Counted from the first letter of the stretch, positions 1 through 5,721 are shown. The stretch: DNA of 8,088 bases from Clostridiaceae bacterium UBA6085 (GCA_002428605.1 DIXH01000018.1:1-8088); one strand, 5' to 3'. The notes: a model not told the origin generated them from the letters alone. Program-made: numbers and translations.

Positions 1-24
1 TATTTGATGTGACAAACTCAGGAT
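1..24 (+). repeat. Left arm of a perfect 24-bp inverted repeat
   Basis: These 24 bases are the exact reverse complement of 8012-8035. The match stops sharply on the inner side: position 25 does not pair with 8011. The outer side runs off the window, so the true repeat could be longer. This copy lies about 80 bp downstream of the last codon of the leftward fur operon, so in both copies the repeat reads the same way relative to the gene before it (CCTGAGTTTGTCACATC on the coding strand). No transposase gene lies beside it. It may be a dispersed intergenic repeat or the end of a larger one. Confidence 0.85.
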
Positions 25-49
25 TCATACGAGAAGAGCAGATCCCAAG

Positions 50-97
50 AAAAAACACCCCGATGAGGCAATCTGCATGTACCTGCTGTCGTGGGTG
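50..97 (-). terminator. Possible intrinsic terminator of the fur operon
   Basis: On the minus strand, CACCC (56-60 and 93-97 are the paired arms, read as CACCC and GGGTG) encloses about 32 bases and is followed at once by six T residues (plus-strand A run at 50-55). The loop is long and only partly structured, with a small GCA/TGC pairing inside, so this is a weaker terminator than the one after the carbamate kinase gene. Its position just after the stop of the 72-residue ORF supports the call. Confidence 0.4.
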
Positions 98-103
98 GAA
101 ATC

Positions 104-322
104 TCATTTTCTTCTTCTTTTGTTAAGGTTCCTGTCCGTGATTGTTGCAAGTGCTATCATCGCGAAGAATACAGTAAGGTTGATCCCAAAGTTCTCCCTC
201 GAAAAGTTGAATATGTTCCCTAGCTTTATTTCCAGGTCGAACAGCATCGCTGCCGTTGATAACAGGAATACGAAGGTTATCAGTCCGAAGAGTACACGGT
301 TGTTCCTGACTATTCCTATCAT
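104..322 (-). CDS. Small two-helix membrane protein coupled to the Fur-family gene
   Basis: This 72-residue protein is not recognised by family. It has two hydrophobic segments, about residues 9-28 (VLFGLITFVFLLSTAAMLF) and 45-62, joined by a short charged loop. The C-terminus is strongly basic (RNLNKRRRK), which fits a hairpin with both ends in the cytoplasm by the positive-inside rule. The start ATG overlaps the stop of the Fur-family gene as ATGA, and a purine-rich ribosome binding site (GGGAAGGAAGG) lies just upstream inside that gene. This arrangement argues for a real, translationally coupled gene rather than a chance reading frame. It may be a small accessory of metal or stress homeostasis, but only gene order supports that. 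A competing minus-strand frame over the same bases has no comparable start signal. Confidence 0.7.
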   Translation of the reverse strand: MIGIVRNNRVLFGLITFVFLLSTAAMLFDLEIKLGNIFNFSRENFGINLTVFFAMIALATITDRNLNKRRRK

Positions 323-744
323 CTGTCCTTCCTTCCCTTAGCCATGCATTCGCTGCAGATCCCCTTGAGCTCAAGCCTGTGCTCAGTCAGGTGGAATCCT
401 GTCTCCCTTGATACCAGCTCCTCGATCTGCTTCATGGGGCATTCAAGGTCAAGGAGCCTGTGGCAGCTGGAGCACTCCAGGGTATGTATATGGCTGCCCT
501 TCTTCAGGCTGTAGTTGTATTTCTTCTCACCCAGGTCATATTTGGAAATAAGTCCCTTTTCCTCGAAAAGCTCAAGGGTCCTGTAGACCGTGCTGAGATT
601 TACGAAAAGCCCCATTTCGGTGCACATGGAATATATCCCTTCAGCGTCCACTCCCTTTTCGAGACTGACGAGTATGTCATATATTGCCACACGTGGCCTT
701 GTAACTTTGATCGAATGGTCCCTTAAGACCTTGTCTGAATCCAT
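319..744 (-). CDS. Fur-family transcriptional regulator
   Basis: This 141-residue protein has normal Fur-family length: an N-terminal winged helix (about residues 1-80, with the recognition region NLSTVYRTLELFEEKGLI at 49-66) and a C-terminal dimerisation domain. The structural zinc site is intact, with two CxxC pairs, C91/C94 and C130/C133. By eye alignment to E. coli Fur, H85, H87, an acidic residue at 108-109 and H122 match the H87/D89/E108/H125 site, with His in place of Asp. The four ligands of the usual regulatory site (E. coli H33, E81, H88, H90) appear as G31, S79, I86 and T88. An extra Cys, C102, follows in DLECP. The sensed signal (iron, peroxide, zinc, manganese or something else) therefore cannot be assigned. 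The start is supported by AAAGGAAG upstream and a TATAAT promoter. It is first in an operon with the 72-residue membrane protein and divergent from an M20 peptidase gene. Confidence 0.93.
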   Translation of the reverse strand: MDSDKVLRDHSIKVTRPRVAIYDILVSLEKGVDAEGIYSMCTEMGLFVNLSTVYRTLELFEEKGLISKYDLGEKKYNYSLKKGSHIHTLECSSCHRLLDLECPMKQIEELVSRETGFHLTEHRLELKGICSECMAKGRKDR

Positions 745-777
745 ATCTGTCTTCCTTTACCTGAGTTTCTTAACTGT

Positions 778-806
778 ATTATAGCCCACGCTGTCAGTTT
801 TTTCCA
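778..806 (-). promoter_or_regulatory. Promoter of the fur operon
   Basis: On the minus strand a perfect -10 TATAAT (plus 778-783) is preceded by TGGAAA (801-806) at 17-bp spacing, a 4/6 match to TTGACA. Transcription would start near 770, about 25 bases before the start codon. The -35 abuts the repeat cluster at 807-849, so a protein bound there could affect both divergent promoters. Confidence 0.6.
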
Positions 807-849
807 GCAGGCATTGGTCATGCAGATGAAATCGTGGCCATGCAGGCAT
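807..849. repeat. Cluster of short GCAGGCAT / CATGCAG repeats between divergent genes
   Basis: GCAGGCAT occurs at 807-814 and again at 842-849. GGTCATGCAG (816-825) is echoed by GGCCATGCAG (836-845) at a 20-bp step, about two helical turns. ATGC and GCAT also pair as short inverted repeats (811-823 and 840-849). The cluster lies between the fur -35 and the -10 of the M20 peptidase, the place expected for an operator. It does not resemble the classical A/T-rich Fur box, so the binding protein is unknown and chance is possible. Confidence 0.4.
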
Positions 850-854
850 ATAAT
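849..854 (+). promoter_or_regulatory. Probable -10 element of the M20 peptidase gene
   Basis: A perfect TATAAT lies about 45 bases before the start codon. No good -35 is seen at 16-18 bp upstream (the bases are near ATGAAA), so this promoter probably needs an activator or is weak. The repeat cluster immediately upstream is a candidate activator site. Confidence 0.5.
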
Positions 855-898
855 TAAGGGGATTGAAGTAAAAAGAGATATGAAGGAAGGCAAAAGAT

Positions 899-2062
899 AT
901 GGATAATCCCATTGAAACCGGAAGATATGAGAGGCTGCTGCTTAAGACGGCAACAGACCTTGTAAGGATAAAAAGCATAAACCCTCCCGGAAGCGAATAT
1001 GAAGTCAGTCGTTATCTCCTGGATTTCTTCAGGTCATATTCGATTGAAGCTGGAGTGTTCGAGGTTGAAGGGGCACGCAGGAACATCGTGGCCAGGATCC
1101 CGGGTAAGGATAACGCGAGAGGTATAGCCTTCACAGGCCATATGGATGTGGTTCCTGTAAGCCCTAAGGAGGCAGAGAGATGGACCTCCGATCCCTTCTC
1201 AGGTGATATTTCCGGTGGCTTCCTCCATGGCAGAGGGTCGTCTGACATGAAGGGCGGCCTTGCTTCGGCAATGGTTTCAATGGCAGCGGTAAAGGAGAGT
1301 GGAGCCGTCCCTCCAGGGGACATATACCTGATCGCAACTGTCGACGAGGAAGATGGCATGAAGGGTTCAAAGGCTCTTCTTGAAGAAGAGTTCCTTGACA
1401 GGGTTGGTCTCCTCATTGTCTGCGAGCCTACCGGACTCAAGGTGTCAACTGCAGGAAAAGGCAGGACCTACGGGACAATATATATCCAGGGCGCCACAGG
1501 CCACGGCTCACAGGGCAAGGGGGCAAACGCCATCGACCTTGCCAGGAAGCTAATGGACCTCATGGACGAGGAGGATTTTTCACTCTGCGAAGGAACGGAA
1601 TATGGAAGCTCCTTCTGGCAGACTTTGTCGATCCATGCAGGTGTAGAGCCCTGCGTAGTCCCGGACGAGCTTCAGCTTAAGGTGGATGCAAGGCTTGTGC
1701 CTGACCATGACCCACGGGATATCTGGAGAAGGGTCGACGGCATAATCAAAAGGCTAAGGCTTGAAGATCCAGGCTATGAGGTGACATATGACATCATAGA
1801 CATGAGGTATGGATGGAAGGTCAACGATGATTCGGAAGGCCTCCATATGGTCAGGGATGCTTACTCTGCGGCAGGCATCCCCTTCATCACAACCTATTTC
1901 GCAGGTACCACCGACGGTTCGATATTAAGGAGAAGAGGCATCGAATGCCTCATACTAGGACCTGGCGACCTCTCATGCGTCCATAGGGAGAACGAAAAGG
2001 TAAAGGTAAGTGAGCTTATAGACAGCATGAGGGTGTACACAGGGATAATGCTTTCAAGATGA
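899..2062 (+). CDS. M20-family metallopeptidase (ArgE/DapE/CPG2 type)
   Basis: This 387-residue protein is a full-length di-zinc amidohydrolase of the M20 clan, likely cytoplasmic since no signal peptide is seen. The active-site set is complete: H81 and catalytic D83 in GHMDVVP, bridging D116 in GRGSSDMKGG, catalytic E150 with ligand E151 in DEED, ligand E176 in CEPTG, and ligand H362 in CVHRENE. H202 in GHGSQ corresponds to the residue that reaches across the dimer in DapE. Such enzymes remove acyl or amino-acid groups: acetylornithine, succinyl-diaminopimelate, folyl-glutamate or peptides. The sequence does not decide which. No arginine or lysine biosynthesis gene is adjacent, so argE or dapE would be over-calling. 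The start is supported by AAGGAAGG eight bases upstream. It is transcribed alone, divergent from fur and convergent with pyrBI. Confidence 0.92.
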   Translation: MDNPIETGRYERLLLKTATDLVRIKSINPPGSEYEVSRYLLDFFRSYSIEAGVFEVEGARRNIVARIPGKDNARGIAFTGHMDVVPVSPKEAERWTSDPFSGDISGGFLHGRGSSDMKGGLASAMVSMAAVKESGAVPPGDIYLIATVDEEDGMKGSKALLEEEFLDRVGLLIVCEPTGLKVSTAGKGRTYGTIYIQGATGHGSQGKGANAIDLARKLMDLMDEEDFSLCEGTEYGSSFWQTLSIHAGVEPCVVPDELQLKVDARLVPDHDPRDIWRRVDGIIKRLRLEDPGYEVTYDIIDMRYGWKVNDDSEGLHMVRDAYSAAGIPFITTYFAGTTDGSILRRRGIECLILGPGDLSCVHRENEKVKVSELIDSMRVYTGIMLSR

Positions 2063-2067
2063 ACAGG

Positions 2068-2093
2068 AAAGGACACGCAACCGCGTGTCCTTT
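2068..2093. terminator. Hairpin terminator between convergent M20 peptidase and pyrBI
   Basis: AAAGGACACGC and GCGTGTCCTTT form a perfect 11-bp stem with the loop AACC. It starts six bases after the M20 stop and lies 22 bases beyond the pyrI stop on the other strand, so it can serve both convergent units. The T-run is only three bases in each direction and is part of the stem, so termination efficiency is uncertain. Confidence 0.7.
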
Positions 2094-2115
2094 GAAGTCC
2101 AATATTTTGTGTATT

Positions 2116-2547
2116 CTACAGCCTGAACTTCGTGATCTCTTCACAGTAGCTGCAGATGTACTTTGCAGCTCCGTTCTTCTCGAAGAACTTGAATCTCGGG
2201 ATGGCATAGGAGTCTGAGTTTGAGATGCATCTTGGGTTGTCGCAGCTGAAGAGGCCTGTGACCTCGTCAGGGATCACTGCCATGTACTTCTCGACAATCT
2301 TTGAATCCTTTACTACATTCACTGTTATGTTCTGGTCGATGAGACCCAGTATATCAAGGTTTATGTCGAATACATCGGCAAGCTTTATGATGTCCTTCTT
2401 GCCCAGCTTCTTGCTTTCTACGTTGATGAGGAGCACGACTGGGGTATCGATGTCTTCAGCAAGCAGCCTGTTGAACACCCTGATTCCGTTTCCCGCGCTT
2501 ATATGGTCTATGACTATTCCATTGTCAATGCCTTTAACCTCTAGCAT
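2116..2547 (-). CDS. pyrI: Aspartate carbamoyltransferase regulatory chain PyrI
   Basis: This 143-residue protein is close to the usual PyrI length of about 150. The N-terminal allosteric domain opens with NGIVIDHISAG. D14, H15, K55, N77 and K87 match the E. coli nucleotide-binding residues D19, H20, K60, N84 and K94 by eye, so it probably binds ATP/CTP/UTP effectors. The C-terminal zinc domain has C102 and C107 (CX4C) and C132 and C135 (CX2C), the four ligands that join the regulatory to the catalytic chain. The start ATG lies 14 bases inside the end of pyrB. Its ribosome binding site, GGAGGTGGG, is built from the last codons of pyrB, so the two chains are translationally coupled, as expected for a c6r6 holoenzyme. 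Confidence 0.96.
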   Translation of the reverse strand: MLEVKGIDNGIVIDHISAGNGIRVFNRLLAEDIDTPVVLLINVESKKLGKKDIIKLADVFDINLDILGLIDQNITVNVVKDSKIVEKYMAVIPDEVTGLFSCDNPRCISNSDSYAIPRFKFFEKNGAAKYICSYCEEITKFRL

Positions 2548-3469
2548 ATGGTCCCACCTCCAGTAGTTTGCAAATCAGGGCCATCCTGATATATACGCCA
2601 AGCTTGGCCTGTTCGAAGTAGAGCGCTCTCGGGTCAGTATCCACTTCATTTGATATCTCGTTGACCCTTGGCAGCGGATGAAGGATTATCATGTCGCTCT
2701 TCGCAGTCCTTATCTTGTCCCTGTCCAGTATGTACGAGTTCTTCAGCCTTATGTAGTCAGACTCGTTGAAGAACCTTTCCTTCTGGATCCTTGTCATGTA
2801 TAGTATGTCAAGCTCTTCAACAACATCCTCGATGTATCTCATCTCGATGAGCTTCACGCCCTGTTTCTCAAGCTGAGCCTTTAGCGATGAAGGGAGCGTC
2901 AGCTCTTCAGGGGATATCAGGTAGAATTCCTTGTTCCCGAACCTTGCAAGAGTCCTTATAAGGCTGTGGACGGTCCTTCCGTATTTAAGGTCGCCGCAGA
3001 AGCCTATCTTCATGCCATCAAGCCTGCCCTTGTATTTCTTGATGGTTATAAGGTCAGTGAGAGTCTGGGTAGGATGCTGATGACCGCCGTCTCCTCCGTT
3101 TATTATGGGAACTTCGGTGAAGTGGGTAGCAAGGAGAGGTGCCCCTTCTTTGGGATGTCTCATTACTATGATGTCCGAGTAGCCGCTTACCACCTTTATG
3201 GTGTCAGCAAGTGACTCGCCTTTTGATGTGGAGCTGGTCGATGCATCGCTGAAGCCGAGGACCTGTCCTCCAAGCCTCATCATGGCGCTGTCAAAGCTGA
3301 GCTTGGTCCTTGTGCTCGGCTCAAAGAAAAGCGATGCCATTATCTTTCCCTGACATACGTTCGCATAGGGCTTTGGGTCAGCGTTCATGCTGAGCCCTTT
3401 ATCGATGAGATCCTCGATCTCCTCAAGGGTAAAGTTTTCCGGTTCCACCAGGTGCCTGATATTTGTCAT
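2534..3469 (-). CDS. pyrB: Aspartate carbamoyltransferase catalytic chain PyrB
   Basis: PyrB catalyses carbamoyl phosphate plus L-aspartate to N-carbamoyl-aspartate, the committed step of pyrimidine synthesis. With the start at 3469 the protein is 311 residues, the standard length. Carbamoyl-phosphate residues are S52-T53-R54-T55 in FFEPSTRT, the 80s loop STSSTSKGE with K83, R104, and H132/Q135 in HQHPTQ. Aspartate-binding residues are R165 (KYGRTVHS), R227 and Q229 (TRIQ), and the 240s-type loop HPLPR at 264-268. The start MTNIRHLV is chosen because AAGAAGGAGG lies just upstream and because it matches family length. The frame stays open upstream to 3628, but that stretch crosses the attenuator and the promoter. 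It forms an operon with pyrI, overlapping it by 14 bases. Expression is likely controlled by the attenuator at 3515-3602. Confidence 0.97.
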   Translation of the reverse strand: MTNIRHLVEPENFTLEEIEDLIDKGLSMNADPKPYANVCQGKIMASLFFEPSTRTKLSFDSAMMRLGGQVLGFSDASTSSTSKGESLADTIKVVSGYSDIIVMRHPKEGAPLLATHFTEVPIINGGDGGHQHPTQTLTDLITIKKYKGRLDGMKIGFCGDLKYGRTVHSLIRTLARFGNKEFYLISPEELTLPSSLKAQLEKQGVKLIEMRYIEDVVEELDILYMTRIQKERFFNESDYIRLKNSYILDRDKIRTAKSDMIILHPLPRVNEISNEVDTDPRALYFEQAKLGVYIRMALICKLLEVGPYARG

Positions 3470-3514
3470 AGGTTCTGCCTCCTTCTTGTTATCGCAGTAA
3501 CATTTTAAAGGATT

Positions 3515-3545
3515 AAAAAAGCCTTCTTCGCAAGCAAAGAAGGCT
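3515..3545 (-). terminator. Attenuator terminator in the pyrBI leader
   Basis: On the minus strand AGCCTTCTT (3537-3545) pairs perfectly with AAGAAGGCT (3520-3528) over nine base pairs, with an eight-base loop and six T residues after it (3515-3520). It lies between the promoter and pyrB, about 45 bases before the start codon, so it works as an attenuator and not as an end-of-gene terminator. Its upstream arm can instead pair with 3571-3577. Confidence 0.85.
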
Positions 3546-3577
3546 ACCACAGTCACATTGTGCAGTTTTCGCCTTCC
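3538..3577 (-). promoter_or_regulatory. Predicted antiterminator pairing of the pyrBI leader
   Basis: In the transcript GGAAGGC (3571-3577) can pair with GCCUUCU (3538-3544): seven pairs, the last a G-U. This pairing uses the 3' arm of the PyrR-binding hairpin and the 5' arm of the terminator, so it excludes both. That is the expected geometry of a PyrR-controlled antiterminator. The pairing was worked out by hand without energies. Confidence 0.6.
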
Positions 3578-3602
3578 AAACCTCTCGTGTTCAGTTAAAG
3601 GC
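3571..3602 (-). promoter_or_regulatory. PyrR-binding RNA hairpin (anti-antiterminator) of the pyrBI leader
   Basis: The 32-base RNA folds with a lower stem GCCUU/AAGGC, a UAA bulge on the 5' side, an upper stem CUGAAC/GUUUGG and a loop ACGAGAG. The GAGAGGUUU-GGAAGG segment matches the conserved core of PyrR binding loops in Firmicutes (consensus about ARUCCNGNGAGGYU), though three consensus positions on the 5' side differ. In known systems PyrR bound to UMP stabilises this hairpin, frees the terminator and reduces pyr expression when uridine nucleotides are plentiful. pyrR itself is not in this window. Confidence 0.75.
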
Positions 3603-3618
3603 CTATTTAATTCGATTA

Positions 3619-3647
3619 ATACTAACATGCGGGAAAATTACAGTCAA
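3619..3647 (-). promoter_or_regulatory. Promoter of the pyrBI operon
   Basis: On the minus strand TTGACT (3642-3647) and TAGTAT (3619-3624) are spaced by 17 bp, a near-consensus housekeeping promoter. The start of transcription would be near 3612, giving a leader of about 143 bases that contains all the attenuator segments. Confidence 0.8.
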
Positions 3648-3664
3648 CTGATTTTTTGTTTGGT

Positions 3665-3685
3665 GACCTTTATTATTTTAAGGTC
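3665..3685. repeat. Small inverted repeat between the DUF427 gene and the pyrBI promoter
   Basis: GACCTT and AAGGTC enclose nine A/T bases. On the minus strand the hairpin is followed by ACCAAACAAAAAATC, with no T-run, so it is a poor terminator for the DUF427 gene. It ends 17 bp upstream of the pyrBI -35 and might be a regulator site. Six-base arms in AT-rich DNA can arise by chance. Confidence 0.3.
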
Positions 3686-3721
3686 CCAATTCCTCAAAAC
3701 CAAATTTTCTCTGACTTACTT

Positions 3722-4009
3722 TCAGCCCTCTGAAACCTCCACTCCCTTCCAGAATGCTATCCTGTCCTTTACCATCATCGCTTCCGCCTTCGGTTCAGGA
3801 TAATACCATGCCGCATCCTGATTTTTCTTTCCGCCTGCAACTATCGTATAGTAGCTTGCTTCACCCTTCCACGGGCATGTTGTGTGCTTATCGGATTCCT
3901 CAATAAGACTCTGGTCAACATCCTCCCTTGGAAAATAATGGTTTCCTTCAACAACTACTGTCCTGTCGCTCTTCGCTATCTCTATCCCGTTCCATCTTGC
4001 AATGACCAT
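3722..4009 (-). CDS. DUF427 family protein
   Basis: This 95-residue protein is a complete single-domain member of the DUF427 family. Family hallmarks are an N-terminal strand with a buried VVVEGNHYFPRED stretch (residues 18-30), the central TTCPWKGEASYYTI motif (C45, W47, K48, G49), WYYPEPKAEA (68-77) and a C-terminal KDRIAFWKGVEV segment (81-92). No enzymatic function is established for the family and none is claimed here. It has no signal peptide or membrane segment. The start at 4009 is chosen because GGAGG lies seven bases upstream and the family begins at this point; the frame is open 13 codons further but without a ribosome site. It is monocistronic and unrelated by function to its neighbours as far as can be seen. 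Confidence 0.88.
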   Translation of the reverse strand: MVIARWNGIEIAKSDRTVVVEGNHYFPREDVDQSLIEESDKHTTCPWKGEASYYTIVAGGKKNQDAAWYYPEPKAEAMMVKDRIAFWKGVEVSEG

Positions 4010-4098
4010 TTTAATACCTCCATGAAGCTCTGGGCTGCTAAAGCCCATACCTGATTATCCTGCATATTACCACGAAGCCGTAAACATGCAGTGAACAT

Positions 4099-4128
4099 TC
4101 TGCTAATATTCCATGGAAAATAAGCAGA
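4099..4128. repeat. 30-bp near-perfect palindrome
   Basis: Two 15-base arms meet at CCATGG with no spacer; 13 of 15 pairs match (TCTGCTAATATTCCA against TGGAAAATAAGCAGA). It is about 90 bases upstream of the DUF427 start and 107 bases upstream of the ygeY -35. The lack of a loop favours a protein-binding dyad over an RNA hairpin. Confidence 0.65.
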
Positions 4129-4188
4129 GAAGGCTTTACCGGGCATCTATGAAGCGCCTTGATAGCAGTTCCCACCAGATTATTTTGA

Positions 4189-4228
4189 TTAGCTAAAAAT
4201 TTTTGTTGTTAACTAAAAGTTTTTTTGT
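4189..4228 (+). repeat. Tandem 20-bp AT-rich direct repeat upstream of the ygeY promoter
   Basis: TTAGCTAAAAATTTTTGTTG is followed directly by TTAACTAAAAGTTTTTTTGT. The copies match at 15 of 20 positions, 14 of the first 16. The 20-bp step puts both copies on the same face of the helix, and the second ends seven bases before the -35. This fits paired activator or repressor sites, or an UP-like curved element. Confidence 0.55.
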
Positions 4229-4235
4229 TTTTCTA

Positions 4236-4263
4236 TTGATTTGTAAACCTGTTATGGTATCAT
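4236..4263 (+). promoter_or_regulatory. Probable promoter of the ygeY-ygeW-carbamate kinase operon
   Basis: TTGATT (4236-4241) and TATCAT (4258-4263) are spaced by 16 bp, a moderate match to the housekeeping consensus. Transcription would begin near 4270, giving a leader of about 130 bases in which no known riboswitch is recognised. The tandem repeat immediately upstream suggests regulated expression. Confidence 0.55.
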
Positions 4264-4400
4264 TAATTCGAGACATCGATTACATTGACAATATTATTTG
4301 ATAAATACCAAACTGCCTGCCGTATTTCTGGTGCTTCACTAAAATCGGAGATGATCCTGGGGAAGCATCCGCAATTTAATAAAATGGAGGAAAAGAAACG

Positions 4401-5705
4401 ATGGATTTCGAAAAGATCAAAGCATCGGCTGAAGCCTACAAGCCGGCCATGAGCAAATTCCTTAGGGACCTGGTGGAGATACCGGGAGAAAGCGCAGAAG
4501 AGGAAGGCGTAATCAAGAGGATCGAGGCGGAGATGAAGGCTCTGGATTTCGACAGGATCGAGATAGATCCCATGGGGAACATCCTCGGATACATGGGAAC
4601 TGGAAAGACCCTGATTGGCTTCGATGCCCATATCGACACAGTTGGAATCGGAAACAGGGCCAACTGGAACTTTGATCCGTACGAAGGCTACGAGTCTGAC
4701 ACTGAAATCGGCGGACGAGGAACCTCAGACCAGCTTGGCGGAATTGTATCATCTGTCTACGGAGCAAAGATCATGAAGGACCTTGGACTCCTAAGCGACA
4801 AATACACAGCTCTCGTTGTCGGTTCTGTCCAGGAAGAGGATTGCGACGGACTCTGCTGGCAGTACATCATAAGGGAAGGAAACATAAGACCTGAATTCGT
4901 GGTCTCGACAGAGCCTACTGACGGAGGGATCTACAGAGGACAGAGAGGACGTATGGAGATAAGGGTCGATGTACAGGGTATCTCCTGCCACGGTTCGGCA
5001 CCTGAAAGAGGAGACAACGCCATATACAAGATGGCTGAGATACTGACTAACATCCGTGACCTCAACGAGAACGATGCGTCTGACGACAAGGAGATCAAGG
5101 GTCTTGTCAAGATGCTTGATGAGAAGTTCAATCCCGAGTACAAGGAAGCTAACTTCCTTGGAAGAGGAACAGTGACCACTTCCCAGATCTTCTTCACATC
5201 ACCGAGCCGATGCGCGGTAGCGGATTCCTGCTCAATATCCCTTGACAGGAGAATGACCGCAGGTGAAACCTGGGAAAGCTGCCTTGACGAGATAAGGGCC
5301 CTTCCGGCAGTAAAGAAGTACAATGCCACAGTAAGCATGTACGATTATGACAGGCCAAGCTACACAGGACTCGTTTATCCTATCGAGTGCTACTTCCCGA
5401 CCTGGGTGATCCCGGAAGACCATGCTGTAACAAAGGCAATGGAAGAGGCATATACCGGACTCTACGGTACAGAGAGGAGCGGAGCGGAGAACTGCGATGC
5501 GATGAGAAAGGCAAGACCTCTCACTGACAAGTGGACCTTCTCGACCAACGGCGTTGCAATAATGGGAAGAAACGGCATACCAGTCATAGGCTTCGGCCCT
5601 GGTGCGGAAGCTCAGGCACATGCGCCTAACGAAATGACCTGGAAGGAAGACCTTGTGAAGTGCGCAGCGGTATACGCGGCTCTTCCGACCATCTACTGCA
5701 AATAG
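4401..5705 (+). CDS. ygeY: YgeY family M20 hydrolase (selenium-metabolism linked)
   Basis: This 434-residue protein is longer than typical ArgE/DapE and matches the YgeY branch of M20. Metal and catalytic residues are present: H77 and D79 in DAHIDTV, D110 in GRGTSDQLGG, E145-E146 in QEED, E171 in TEPTDG and H407 in AHAPNE. The region FSTNGVAIMGRNGIPVIGFGPG (380-401) is typical of the branch. YgeY genes travel with ygeW, ygeX and molybdenum- or selenium-dependent hydroxylases in anaerobes that break down purines such as urate. The exact substrate is not known from sequence. The start follows GGAGG ten bases upstream; an ATG at 4384 is out of frame. It is first in an operon with ygeW and a carbamate kinase gene. 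It is only distantly similar to the M20 protein at 899-2062, so it is not a recent duplicate. Confidence 0.93.
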   Translation: MDFEKIKASAEAYKPAMSKFLRDLVEIPGESAEEEGVIKRIEAEMKALDFDRIEIDPMGNILGYMGTGKTLIGFDAHIDTVGIGNRANWNFDPYEGYESDTEIGGRGTSDQLGGIVSSVYGAKIMKDLGLLSDKYTALVVGSVQEEDCDGLCWQYIIREGNIRPEFVVSTEPTDGGIYRGQRGRMEIRVDVQGISCHGSAPERGDNAIYKMAEILTNIRDLNENDASDDKEIKGLVKMLDEKFNPEYKEANFLGRGTVTTSQIFFTSPSRCAVADSCSISLDRRMTAGETWESCLDEIRALPAVKKYNATVSMYDYDRPSYTGLVYPIECYFPTWVIPEDHAVTKAMEEAYTGLYGTERSGAENCDAMRKARPLTDKWTFSTNGVAIMGRNGIPVIGFGPGAEAQAHAPNEMTWKEDLVKCAAVYAALPTIYCK

Positions 5706-5721
5706 TCCTATAGATCAGCAT

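Larger units (their letters stand above)
4010..4400. other. 391-bp divergent intergenic region
   Basis: No gene is supported here. The region separates the leftward DUF427 gene from the rightward ygeY operon. Near the DUF427 start it holds a small hairpin, TGGGCT-GCTAA-AGCCCA (4031-4047). It then has a 30-bp near-palindrome (4099-4128), a tandem AT-rich repeat (4189-4228), a promoter (4236-4263) and an untranslated leader of about 130 bases. A perfect TTGACA at 4285-4290 has no partner -10 at the right distance. A leftward frame that starts within ygeY and runs into this region is a shadow without a start signal. Confidence 0.7.

Noticed and set aside
460..726. Plus-strand open frames opposite the Fur-family gene
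   Set aside because: The minus-strand protein has clear Fur-family motifs, promoter and ribosome site; the plus-strand frames have none.
1012..1440. Long minus-strand open frame inside the M20 peptidase gene, and similar frames opposite ygeY and ygeW
   Set aside because: They lie wholly opposite genes with intact catalytic motifs, have serine- and leucine-rich shadow composition and lack ribosome binding sites.
3470..3628. 53-codon in-frame N-terminal extension of PyrB, or a pyrL-like leader peptide
   Set aside because: Its first ATG lies between the -35 and -10 of the pyrBI promoter and is not transcribed. The stretch spans the attenuator hairpins, has no ribosome site and no pyrimidine-rich leader-peptide pattern, and PyrB has full length from 3469.
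4285..4313. Second ygeY promoter based on a perfect TTGACA
   Set aside because: At 16-18 bp downstream the bases are around CCAAAC, with no acceptable -10.
4384..4400. ATG just upstream of ygeY as an alternative start or leader peptide
   Set aside because: It is out of frame with ygeY, overlaps the ribosome binding site and opens only a very short frame.
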